64,000 bases of DNA, taken from contig JAGFBZ010000258.1 in NCBI GenBank assembly GCA_018398805.1, forward strand, positions 5,630,501 through 5,694,500, given 5' to 3'. Positions 20,061 to 29,934 of the stretch are shown here, piece after piece (the first letter of the stretch is position 1; each line of letters opens with the position of its first letter). The notes beneath the pieces are model-generated. The model did no database searches. It was not told the origin of the DNA and saw only the letters and a list, made by a program, of their open reading frames with translations. The DNA comes from Hirundichthys speculiger. Its lineage: Eukaryota; Chordata; Actinopteri; Beloniformes; Exocoetidae. A program made the position numbers and the translations under genes.

Positions 20061-23000
20061 GATTCATTCATCCCTCTTCCTATCTCTAACAGTGACCAGG
20101 AAAGTTTAGAGAGGGTCAAGTTCATGGGTCATAATGGTTTAACACCCCTTAATATTCTTTTTAAATATTAATATTGTGCACATTTGATTTCCACACGGTT
20201 GCTCTAATGTGCCATAAAGGGCACTCATTTAGACCTTACGGGCTGTATGTGTGTGGCCGGACTCCTGAGGTGTGCAGTAATGTCAGTTATGAAAATCTGT
20301 TCCTGACAGAAAGCCAATCCGGCCGAAACCGCTGTCTACATGCAACCGCATTCTTTCTTTTTAGAGTTTGCTACCCTCTGTAAATATTCTCACAGCAACA
20401 GGGCTAAACTGGATAATGTCATACCATAATAAGCTTTATTATTACAACTATTAAACTGAAGTCAGAGGTCAGGTTCAAATGTACAAAAAAAGGAGGGACA
20501 AGGAAGCCAGAAAGAGAAGCACCGTAGCAAAAAAGAAAAACACCAATTCCCTTGGATTTCCTCCCAAGCAGCATGCATAGCAACAGTGTCAGTACTGTAA
20601 TGTGGCCTGGTTTTGACCCGTACTGACTTCACCCAGCCATGAAGACTATGAAACCTCATTTATATTTCCACAGGTGAACAGTTAAAAATGTTCCAAAAGC
20701 TCGGTCCCGTCTGCAATGAATTATCGGGCGCTGCCACATTCCCAAAACAAATTCTAACCCTACACAATCAAACCTCAGAATAAGGAGGTGAAGGGACGTG
20801 AAATGAAAAAAAAAAAAAAAAAAAAAAACATATATAAATAAATAAAGCCCACAAAGCCGGAGACTCTCTCTACTCAACGTAGAGATAACAGCAAGTTTAA
20901 ATAATTCCAGAGAGCGGCTGGTCAATAAATTTCCGAGCAGAGGTTAATTTAGTGAGGGGAAACCTCGCCGCAATTACCTTGTTCGATGCCTCCCCTCAGA
21001 ATGCCCTCAGGGCCCGGTGTGAAATGTCACCCATGAGGAAAGATGGAGGGCTGCGAGCCTGGCAGGATGGAGACAGATTCTTAGGATGCAGCCGTGAAAA
21101 ACAAGGCAATCAGGAAAGGATAACGCACACAGCAATAGAGTCCTATTAGTGTCTCTAATCAGATTTCCTGTATTTTATAAAAATGCAAGAAAAAAAGGAA
21201 AAATAAAGGACTTTTTTCAAATAGCTTGGCTAATATGGTTTTAATAACAGCAGAAGGGGGGAGTAAAAAAGAAAAAAGCTGATACTGAAATCATAATCAC
21301 ATTAGTAACGCATACATAACAACCACATGCGGCTGTTTCAGATGGCATTCATTTATTTTGGTACCATGACAGGAGATGTCACGCAGTTAGTGACTTACCC
21401 CGGGTTCCTTTTTTCATGTGATTTTATGGATCAGTGACAAAATGACTCCCCACTTCCTTCATCATCCAGCACGCTTGCCTGCCAATACACAGGGCTCCAT
21501 CTTTATCACACTCGCGTAAGCTGTGGGTCTGTCTTCCCATATCTACTGCTGAGATCTGGGATGTCTGTAATTACTGCTCTATCTTCATCTACTCAAATCA
21601 GCCCGATCCAAATCTTTATTTCCCCAAGGAACCGGCCAGGCTCCAAGCTAGCTCTTACCTCCCAGGAAGGCACAGCCGAAGTCTCTGCTTTTTAATCAGA
21701 CCTCGACTCACGCTGTTCCAGCAGAGAGGAAAAAGGTGGTCAAGCTGTGCCAGTGGCTTTCAGAAGGTGAAAGGTTCTGACAAAGTTTTGCCAAAATATA
21801 AACACTGGCAATCTGTTAATTCAAACGTTGCACAGTGTGCTAGTCAGATGTGAGCAATTTATATATGTAGATATATATCTGTGTCTTTATATATTTCGTC
21901 TCATGGGATGTAGTTGTCTGACTTTTCCATCAAGACTTTGTTGTTTGAGTTTTCAAGCCATTAGTGAGCCATGGTGCCCTGTGACATCACACAGCACTAA
22001 TGGCACCACAGGAATTTTGCAGTACTGACATCTAATTTCAATAAGGACCTTGGCTTTTTCGGGAGAAATGTTTGTATTGGCTGCTGCTCTGACATGTATG
22101 CAAATGAAAAAGCAGTTGAAATAAACATGTTATCCAACATCTTTTAGTGTCGGTGCGCAACAGCATCTAGAACCAAGAGAGGAAGAAGCTCATTTGCACT
22201 TCAGAGCTCAACTTAGCAATCTCTGCAGGCCTTTGCTTATTTGCTCATCGCTTCCGCACCCTCCTGCATTAAATGGTAACAAACCCTAACGACGGGTGGT
22301 CCAAAGGCCTCGCATTAGAATTTATAAACAGTTTAAAAGAGACATAAGCAAAGGCATTTACACAAACATCATCAATATTTTACATTTCATAAAATGTCCT
22401 TTTATGTGCGGTTAAATCCTCATCTGGAAATAAATGGGGTTTGAGCCTGATCTGACTAACTAATTGATTGTGACTGTAAAAAAAAAAAAAAAAGAAAACT
22501 GTGCTAGTGGGATGCCAAGCTCAACCCCCCCCACAGACGTATCTTTAAGAGAGAAAACATCTCCACCGAGGCTTTTAATGGTGTATGTACAAATAAAATC
22601 AGCTCATTTGATCAGCCTTCGGAGTATTAGCGGTACGTTCAATGAACGCGTCACTCCGAAGCCTTTTCAGTGTCAAAGAAATTACTCGCAAAAGTGAGAA
22701 AAGATGTGATACACTGAAAATGTACTTTCTGTGGCACTTCAGGGAAGAAAAAAAAATTGTTTTCATTTTCCGTTTGTGGAGTTAAAACAGAAATTTCAAA
22801 GGAAGAGCAGGCTGATTTTAGACACAGGTACAGGCAAAACAAAAGTTTCTTCATCTCATGGAATAATATCTCAGAAGAAACACATGAAGCCCACCTCATT
22901 TATTAAAGTAACAGCCACAAATTTAATTGACACATAGAGGTGGGGGAGGTAAGAAGAAAAAAATCCATATACTTAAGTAGAATATGTTCCAAATAAATTA

Positions 23001-24029
23001 GCGAGGTAGCTTGAGCAAACCCAAAGGTTTCATCAAGTACACAATTTCAAAGAACATAATGTATGAGCAGGATGAGTGAAATGGTAGGTTAATGCGGAGC
23101 AAAGCAGGAATTGGCCTGCTGATATGGGCCGTCTGACCGAGTAGTAGCGCACGTCTTCCTGAAGGAGCTTTTGAAGTGAACACTGTTGCCAAGACCCCAG
23201 TTACAAATCGCCTCCTCACTGAGAATTACCCCAAAACACGACGTCTCCAGATGCATATTTGCAGCCAAGCAATACTGAGGATAGAAAGCGGAAAACAGCA
23301 TGGAGAGAACAGAAGAGATGTTAGAGAATAATAGAAAGAGCAGGCTCTCTCTTCCCAGCATGCCATGGAGGACACCAATTGGTTTTGTTTTGGGTTTTTT
23401 TTTTTTTTTGGCTTTTTTAAAATTTTATTTTCCTGTTGTCTTCAAATGGTTGAAATGAAAATTCGGCAACTCACATAAATCCTTTGAGCATTTAACACGT
23501 CACAAGTGGCATGTTGGAAGAAAAAATAACAATAAATAAAACCAACAAAGTCCTTGGTTCTCGTCCTCGTGTTCCTTACGGTACAATCTTACGGTACACA
23601 TAAGATTGTTCCCTGTGAGGTTAACGTAAATACTCTCTGGGTGGTGGTGAACAGCTGCTGGGAGCAAGTCCCTGTAGATTTTACTTAACGATATCAGAAC
23701 TGTGATATTGTTAGTGATAGAGTGGCCAGTTTGGGTGGGCTTAGTCTACCTCGTTCGCTTACAAGCACTCTCCTATAAATCAACATGTGATGCATTCAGA
23801 GAGCTCTTAGAGCCATTCACATGTTTCAGACTCATTAATCTTAACACAATAGAAAATGACAAAGAAAAACTTTTGATGATTTACTAATAATAATAAAACC
23901 GTTATAAGACAGAGATATTCAGATTTTTTACTGAGACAGAAAGAGCAGTCTCGGTCTTCTTGGGAATGACCCGTCAAGCTTGGCTCTCATTTGAAGTTTT
24001 CTCCCATTTTTCTTGGCTTGAACTGAGCT
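20061..24029. other. Long non-coding stretch without recognised transposons
   Basis: About 4 kb of AT-rich, unique-looking DNA. It contains A-runs at 20806-20828 and near 22479-22494, and a T-run near 23396-23409. Blocks with enhancer-like composition lie at 20930-21150 and 22140-22330. Open frames are short and lack domains. No gene is supported. Confidence 0.55.
20806..20828. repeat. Poly(A) run, 23 bases
   Basis: Twenty-three consecutive A on the plus strand, followed by an AT-rich TATATAAATAAATAAA string. No retroposon body was recognised beside it. Confidence 0.85.
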
Positions 24030-24440
24030 GAACCTGGCTGGATGACCTGAGTCAGTCCACAGTCATTTTCAGGTTTTTCCAAAAGTACTCTACACGGTTC
24101 AGGTCCAGACTCTGTCTGGGGAACTCCAAGACTTTTCCAAGGTTTTCCTCAAGACACCTCTTTGTTTTCCTCACAGAAATATCTGGGTGCTCTCCGGTTG
24201 AAATGTATACCTTTACTCTGGCCTGAGGACACTGGAAACTTTTTTCACACTGGGGTAGCTCAAATTTTCTTCCCCCACTTTCCCCTCAGTGCTGACAAAT
24301 TTCCCAGTCTAATTCACACAAAAACACCACAAAATATTGCTGCCATCTCCATTGTTTGACAGTCCAGATGGCATTAATTGAGGGGATGCTCAGTGCCTGG
24401 GTTTTCTCCACAAAAGCCATTGAAAATTGTCTTCTAGCAG
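24030..24440 (-). mobile_element. Tc1-like transposon relic, minus strand
   Basis: On the minus strand, 24129-24058 translates to LEFPRQSLDLNRVEYFWKNL, resembling the Tc1 catalytic-Glu block (QSPDLNPIE.LW) with the Glu kept (codon at 24088-24090). Further upstream on that strand, near 24310-24350, is NGDGSNILWCF, resembling the HGGGSIM.WG.F block. The order and spacing of the two blocks fit a Tc1 transposase. Ends were not found; the relic may extend to about 24700 but is unreadable there. It is heavily decayed and non-functional. Confidence 0.75.
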
Positions 24441-26260
24441 TTTAATGTACGTTAATTTAGAGCAGATGAGGATTTTTGATTTACATGGATCATGAGCTGT
24501 TCACGTACCTTTTGACATATTCTAAACTAGCTGCCTTTTGTTAAATATTTTTCCACCACTGATCAGGGGTCAAGTTGGTAGGAGCAATCTTTAGGTGACT
24601 AAAACTAAACAACTTGATCTCTTGTATTTAGGAGTCTTGAGGTCATTGCTTTGTTCACACCTTGTGATTGATCAGTGACAGGGTGTCAAATGCCACATAA
24701 TCTGACAATAATTTGTCTGACTTTTTTGTCTTCCAACCATGTTTTGTAGAGGAAACACTAGTGCTGCATGCTATTTACGCACTGATTTGTTGCTGCTGCT
24801 TTTTCACTGTCGTCTCTTTGGTAAATGTTGCACAACGTCTCTCCTTTGCTTCGTGGCTTTCCCCTCTTCACAAGGACCTTACCTTGCTCTCTTAATGGCT
24901 GCTGCTCAGATGTGGAGTTGCTGAAAGCTCCAGATATTTAGCATGCTGGATAGCTTTGTGACATTGGAGATGGCTCAATAAAATGTCAGCAAGGTTTTCT
25001 GATGCATCCTTTAGCAGTTCACACATAGCAGCTGAGTGTCGACTGAGTCGCTTGACAATTTTCCCCCATCAAGCTTTTGTCAGCCAGTTGGTGACTCAAA
25101 CTTAAAAAGGTCTAAATTCTTTCTATCTGCAGGAAGAAAGGCAATTCTGAACAAAATAAGGAAAGCAGAAACGCAAGGCACCAAAGATCCCTATTCACAC
25201 CACAGACATCAGTTGATGCCACAGTCATCAAGCTCTTACCACTTTATGATAATGCAATAAACCATGTAGAAAGGCGAGTCACAATAGTTGGAGTTTTCTC
25301 CCTCTCTTGCTCAGCCCTCATGTAAATGCTGCTGTCTGGCTCCAGCGGGGGGGCCGGAGTTGAGCCTGCGCAACCCTGCACTGCACCATTGAGATAATCG
25401 CAAATGTGTTTGCAGGGGATGCTATTTTTAAGCGAGAATGCCAGACCCCTCTCCTTCAGCACATTTCATCTCCTCTTCTCTCTCAGACTCTGATTATTTC
25501 CTGCCCATCTATCCCTCTGTCCCATCCTGCCCGCCCAACTCAATTAATATCCAGTCAAAGGGAGTATGTAAGTACAAAAATCAATTCATCATGCTCCAAA
25601 ATCAAGACTGCTCTTCTTCTCTGGTTTTGTAACAGTGGTTTACATATGCCCTTCAGATTATTGAGACCCGGTCCTGCACTGTAGTCTGCTTTTTGTCTTG
25701 CTTCAGTCCCAGGGAGGGTGTTGTCTTGTCTCTGCTCTGTCAGGGCTCTGACATACCAAATCTGTGTATGTGTTTGTGCAGGAATTCCCACGTAAGTGTG
25801 TGTGTATACTTGTATACAGTTATTCCCAGGGTTGGAACTCAGTGAGGCCGATGTCTCTGTGTGTTTACAGCTCTGGGGGCTTGTTGCCTCCTGACTACAA
25901 GAAAGATTGATGAATAAATAACATCCTACTCTCTAGCTCACCCTCTCTGAGGCCTTGAAGTTTGTGCATGTCTGTGTGTACGTGCAGGTGCCTTGTTGTG
26001 TGTACGCATGTGTTTGTACAGTAGCAGCATTTGAGTGCACAACGTGTACACTCATTCCCGTCTGTGACCATGCGTTTCTCAATATGTGTGTGTGTGTTTT
26101 GTGCCTTCAGCATCTCTCAGTGGACCAGGCTTCCCTTCATCTGGATGATTCGTGGCCTCCCCTTGGCAGCAAGTCCTCAGAGAGGGATCGCTCTCTGACG
26201 GAGCAAGGGACAAACATACAGATGCAGGGGGAAACATTCGCTTTATCCTCGACATCAGTA
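24441..26260. other. Non-coding sequence, no gene recognised
   Basis: AT-rich at first, then with GT/TG-rich stretches (25790-26100), including a (GT)n tract near 26083-26097. No gene or transposon end was recognised. Confidence 0.5.
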
Positions 26261-26325
26261 GGAATATGTAGAAACCGATGCACGTGCACGCACGTGCTGG
26301 CGTGCACACGCCAGACTCCAAGTTA
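26261..26325. promoter_or_regulatory. E-box / GCGTG-rich palindromic cluster
   Basis: Two perfect CACGTG E-boxes at 26281-26286 and 26291-26296, followed by GGCGTGCACACGCC, another self-complementary string holding a GCGTG core (HIF or AhR type). It may equally be a degenerate CA/CG repeat. Confidence 0.25.
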
Positions 26326-26883
26326 GTCAAAGATTTAGAGGAAAAAGAGACATCGAGAGGAAAAAGAATGTATTAACCAGTGTGCCTGTTCTCCTAAGAG
26401 ACACAATCTCTAGGCTCCAACCTCTTACTAAGAGGATACTTTCACTGCCTCTTAGTCTTATAATTAAACTCCAGAAGAACTCGAACCGGCCAAATGGCAC
26501 CTATTTACACTGACTGGACATATCTGCACCTACACACTCTGAATTTTATTGCCTTGGTGGAGAGCAATACGAGTTAATGTGCCAAGCAGCAAATAAAGGC
26601 CTTTCTGCAAGTAATCTTTAAGTGATTTCTGCAGTAGCTATAAAAGACTCTCTTGTTAGTACTATGGGAGCTCCATATTCATTTGTCTCTTGCGGCTGCT
26701 TATGAAACGTGAGCGGGAGGGGGACGTGGTTTTATTTACATGGCATTGTGTTATATCAAGTGGTTGCACTCAATTAGGAAAGCCATCACAATGGCTTTAA
26801 GTCTCTAATACAGTCTGCTGAAAGGGACCATGACTTGCTAATAGGGTGTAATTCCTTTTGTATCTGTATCCATGTGCAGCAGT
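26326..26883. other. Non-coding sequence, no gene recognised
   Basis: Unique-looking AT-rich DNA running up to the poly(G) tract. No repeats or frames of note. Confidence 0.55.
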
Positions 26884-26925
26884 GGGGGGGGGGGGGTGGG
26901 GGGGGGGGGGGGGGGGGGGGGGGGG
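26884..26925. repeat. Poly(G) tract, 42 bases with one T
   Basis: Thirteen G, one T at 26897, then 28 G. It has strong G-quadruplex potential on the plus strand. The exact length may be an assembly or polymerase-slippage artefact. Confidence 0.95.
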
Positions 26926-27550
26926 CAAATCCGTATCATCAGTAAAAACAATGCATCAATTAAGCAATTAGCGAGGAACAAACTGGGCATCATTCCAAAC
27001 CCTCCCAATAAGGCACTGTGCCAAGGGGGCTTGTAATGTTCATTATACCCACATCAGAGAGATGGAACGCGAGAGAGAGCAAAAAAAGAGAAGCTTGTCT
27101 TTTCATTTGTAAGTCGAGGCATTTGTCTGCCAATATGGAGATGTTTTGTTCCGCCAGATGTGCTTCGCAGCGAGGCCACATGGTCGGTCAAGGCTGGAAA
27201 GAAGGTGTGCGCGAGTGCCAGCGCGCGAGCGTGCCTTGTGTACGGGCTGGCACCGAACGGCCTCTTGGCTGCCATCTGATTAATTAAGACTTGAAAGGGG
27301 CCCAGTGGCAGCAGGGTTTTAATTGTGGTAATTGGGGTTAATAAGGTGCCATTACACGCGCTGATCACAAGTATTGTTTCATCCAGACGGGCAAATTGAG
27401 CAGGGTTAAACACTGATGGTAGAAGGGATGGGAAGAAAAGTGGAAAGAGGTGGTTGAGGGGATGGGGTGGGGGGGACTTGGCAGCCGTTTCTGCCACTCA
27501 TTTCTGCATGTTAACGCGATGTATCCCCTGTTGGATATTAGAAGGATAAC
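26926..27550. promoter_or_regulatory. Candidate enhancer with clustered homeodomain sites
   Basis: TTAATTAA (27280-27287), TTAATTG (27319-27325) and TAATTGG (27329-27335) lie within 56 bp, followed by GGTTAATAAGG and CCATTACAC. The surrounding sequence to about 27420 is non-repetitive. A 147-codon minus-strand frame (27497-27054) crosses it without recognisable domains. Enhancer status is inference. Confidence 0.3.
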
Positions 27551-28091
27551 ATACTGGAAAGCACCATTAAATCAGCAACCCTGAAGCTGTTTTTAAATGT
27601 AAAGTTTCTGTAATTCAAAGTTTGACACTGTGACTTTACACATGCATATAAATTCCATTTCAAATTAACATGTTTAATTAAAACTTCATACTTTAACTAC
27701 TATGACCTTTATCAGCAGGAGCAGGAGCTTCCAAGCTGCAGCACTATTACTCTAATCATATTATACTGCTCTAAATACAAATGAGAATATCAAAATGAGG
27801 ATAATAAAGCATGTATTTCTATTGAATGATTTGCTGGACTGAAAAACAGCTCGTATGGGAACCCGTGTGGCCAGCATCATCTTTTTGTTTTCTCTCAGCA
27901 TCAGTTGTTCAACCTTCAATAACCTAATTTTCAAGAATGCTTTAAAATGGCTTGTGGATATGAAAGGTTTTATAAAACAGAAATATCATCTGGTTCTTAT
28001 CAGGTCTTAAAATGAGATAAATATGACCTCATCTGAACACTACCACAAGACTACACTCTCACATTATTTATTTAACAAATACTAATCCAGC
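27551..28091. other. AT-rich non-coding sequence
   Basis: No gene, microsatellite or recognised transposon end. Confidence 0.55.
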
Positions 28092-28620
28092 ATGCAGAAA
28101 CATGATGCAATGGCTTGTAGAAACAATCTTTTAGCAGCAATAATGAGGAAGTTGTTTTTGTATGACCTTAGAACACTGCCAGCATTGTTGCAGAGGAATT
28201 CTGAGTCAGTTTTCTTTGCAATGTTGCATCAGTTAATAGATGTTTGCTGTCATTCCTTTACGCACAGATCTCTTCACATTGTGCCACAGCATTTTAATCA
28301 GGATGAGGTCTGGACTTTGACTGGATCATTGCAACGTCACTGAACATTTCCTGGAGTGACAGGATTTACTGAATGACCCAATTCTGGCCAAAATGTACTT
28401 AAGAGGAAGATGACAAGGAGTTCATGGCTGACTCATGGCCCAGACCATCAACTCTCCACCACCATGCTTGGCAGTTTGCATGATGCTATTTTGCTGTGTT
28501 TGGGACCGTGCATTGTTTCCATGCTTCTCCACTTAGGTCAAGTTAATCTTGAGGTTTTTTCAAACGCAGCTGGTGTTATTACAAACCTAAACTGCCCTGT
28601 CATGCTCTTATGTTCTTTTT
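28092..28620 (-). mobile_element. Tc1-like transposon relic, minus strand
   Basis: The minus strand translates near 28320-28250 to SQSPDLILIKMLWHNVKR and continues SVRKGMTA, the Tc1 catalytic-Glu block. The Glu is replaced by Lys (codon at 28293-28295) and the usual NP before it by IL. About 150 bp further on, the minus strand has an AKHGGGELMVW-like block (about 28475-28440). The DNA around it matches the remembered layout of a fish Tc1-like family, read backwards. Both ends are missing. It is dead by mutation of its catalytic residue as well as by decay. Confidence 0.75.
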
Positions 28621-28625
28621 TTTAA

Positions 28626-28700
28626 TTGTTAAAAGAAGAGGCGATGCAAAACAGCAGTAAACATGTCCCTGTTCCTATTTTTTTCTGAAAAACCAGGTTA
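28626..28700 (+). mobile_element. 3' fragment of a second Tc1-like family
   Basis: The plus strand reads VKRRGDAKQQ and then a stop (about 28629-28661), resembling the transposase C-terminus of the same family as the relic at 8984-10769. It is followed by remnants of that family's 3' flank. It is short, in the opposite orientation to the relic at 28092-28620, and lies just before the next Tc1 insertion. Confidence 0.5.
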
Positions 28701-28718
28701 TAAGCAAAGGGGAATATA

Positions 28719-29932
28719 CACTTACCGGCCACTTTATTAGGTACACCTGTCCAACTGCTCGTTAATGCAAATTTCTAATCAGCCAATCACATGGTAGCAA
28801 CTCAATGCATTTAGACATGGTCAAGGCGATCTCCTGCAGTTCAAACCTCATCAGAATGGGGAAGAAAGGTGATTAAAGTGACTTTGAACGTGTCATGGTT
28901 GTTGGTGCCAGACGGGCTGGTCAGAGTATTTCAGAAACTGCTGATCTACTGGGATTTTCACGTACAACCATCTCTAGGGTTTACAGAGATTTGTCTGAAG
29001 AAGAGAAAAATATCCAGTGAGCGGCAGTTCTGTGGGCGCCAATGCCTTGTTGATGTCAGAGGTCAGAGGAGAATCCCCAGACTGGCCCGAGCTGATAGAA
29101 AGGCAACTGTAACTCAAATAACCACTCGTTACAACCGAGGTATGAAGAAGAGCATCTCTGAAGACACAACACGTCAAACCTTGAGGCGGATGGGCTACAG
29201 CAGTAGGAGACTACACGGGTGCCACTCCTGTCAGCTAAGAACAGGAAACTGAGGCTACATTTTGCACAGGCTCACCAAAATTGGACAATAGAAGATTGGA
29301 AAAACGTTCCCTGGTCTGATGAGTCTTGATTTCTGCTGCAACATTCAGATGATAGGTCAGAATTTGGCGTCAGAACATGAATGCATGGATCCATCCTGCC
29401 TTGAATCAACGGTTCAGGCTGGTGGTGGTGGTGTAATGGTGTGGGGGATATTTTCCTGGCACACTTTAGGCCCATTAGTACCAATTGAGCATCGCGTCAA
29501 TGCCACAGCCAACCTGAGTATTGTTGCTGACCATGTCCATCCCTTTATGACCACAGTGTACCCATCTTCTGATGGCTACTTCCAGCACGATAACGCGCCA
29601 TGTCATAAAGCGCCAATAATCTCAGATTGGTTTCTCGAACATGACAATGACAATGAGTTCACTGTAGTCAAATGGCCTCCACAGTCACCAGATCTCAATC
29701 CAATAGAGCAGCTTTGGGATGTGGTGGAACGGGAGATTCGAATCATGGATGTGCCGATGACAAATCAACAGCAACTGCATGATGCTATCATGTCGATATG
29801 GACCAAACTCTCTGAAAAATGTTTCCAGTACCTTGTTAAATCTATGCCAGCAAGGACTAAGACAGTTCTGAAGGCAAAAGAGGGTCCAACCTGCTACTAG
29901 CAAGGTAGACCTGATAAACTGGCCGGTAAGTG
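28719..29932 (+). mobile_element. Tc1-like DNA transposon, nearly complete
   Basis: The element is 1,214 bp and starts CACTTACCGGCCACTTTATT; it ends with the inverted copy (26 of 32 outer positions match, the last 12 perfectly). A TA target dinucleotide lies on each side (28717-28718 and 29933-29934). The interior carries a recognisable transposase gene over its full length. Of the Tc1-like copies in the window this is the best preserved, which suggests it is the youngest, but it is still inactive. Confidence 0.95.
28856..29900 (+). pseudogene. Tc1-like transposase pseudogene, full-length, few defects
   Basis: It encodes a DDE cut-and-paste transposase. From the ATG at 28856 it reads MGKKGD, hits a stop at 28874-28876, and continues in frame through an HTH-bearing part (AGQSISETADLLGFSRTTIS). 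It then shifts frame near 29005, reading ISSERQFCGRQCLVDVRGQR. A second shift near 29218 leads to VPLLSAKNRKLRLHF and the first catalytic Asp in WSDES (29318-29320), followed by a stop at 29327-29329. The rest is one open frame from 29319 to 29900, with the second Asp in FQHDNAPCH (29589-29591) and the Glu in DLNPIEQLW (29706-29708). These are 38 residues apart, longer than the classic 34 partly because of a tandem GACAAT giving an extra Asp-Asn. Confidence 0.93.
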
Positions 29933-29934
29933 TA

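Noticed and set aside
27054..27497. 147-codon minus-strand open frame
   Set aside because: It lies over a candidate regulatory block, has no known domain, and its first part is Pro/Phe/Leu low complexity.
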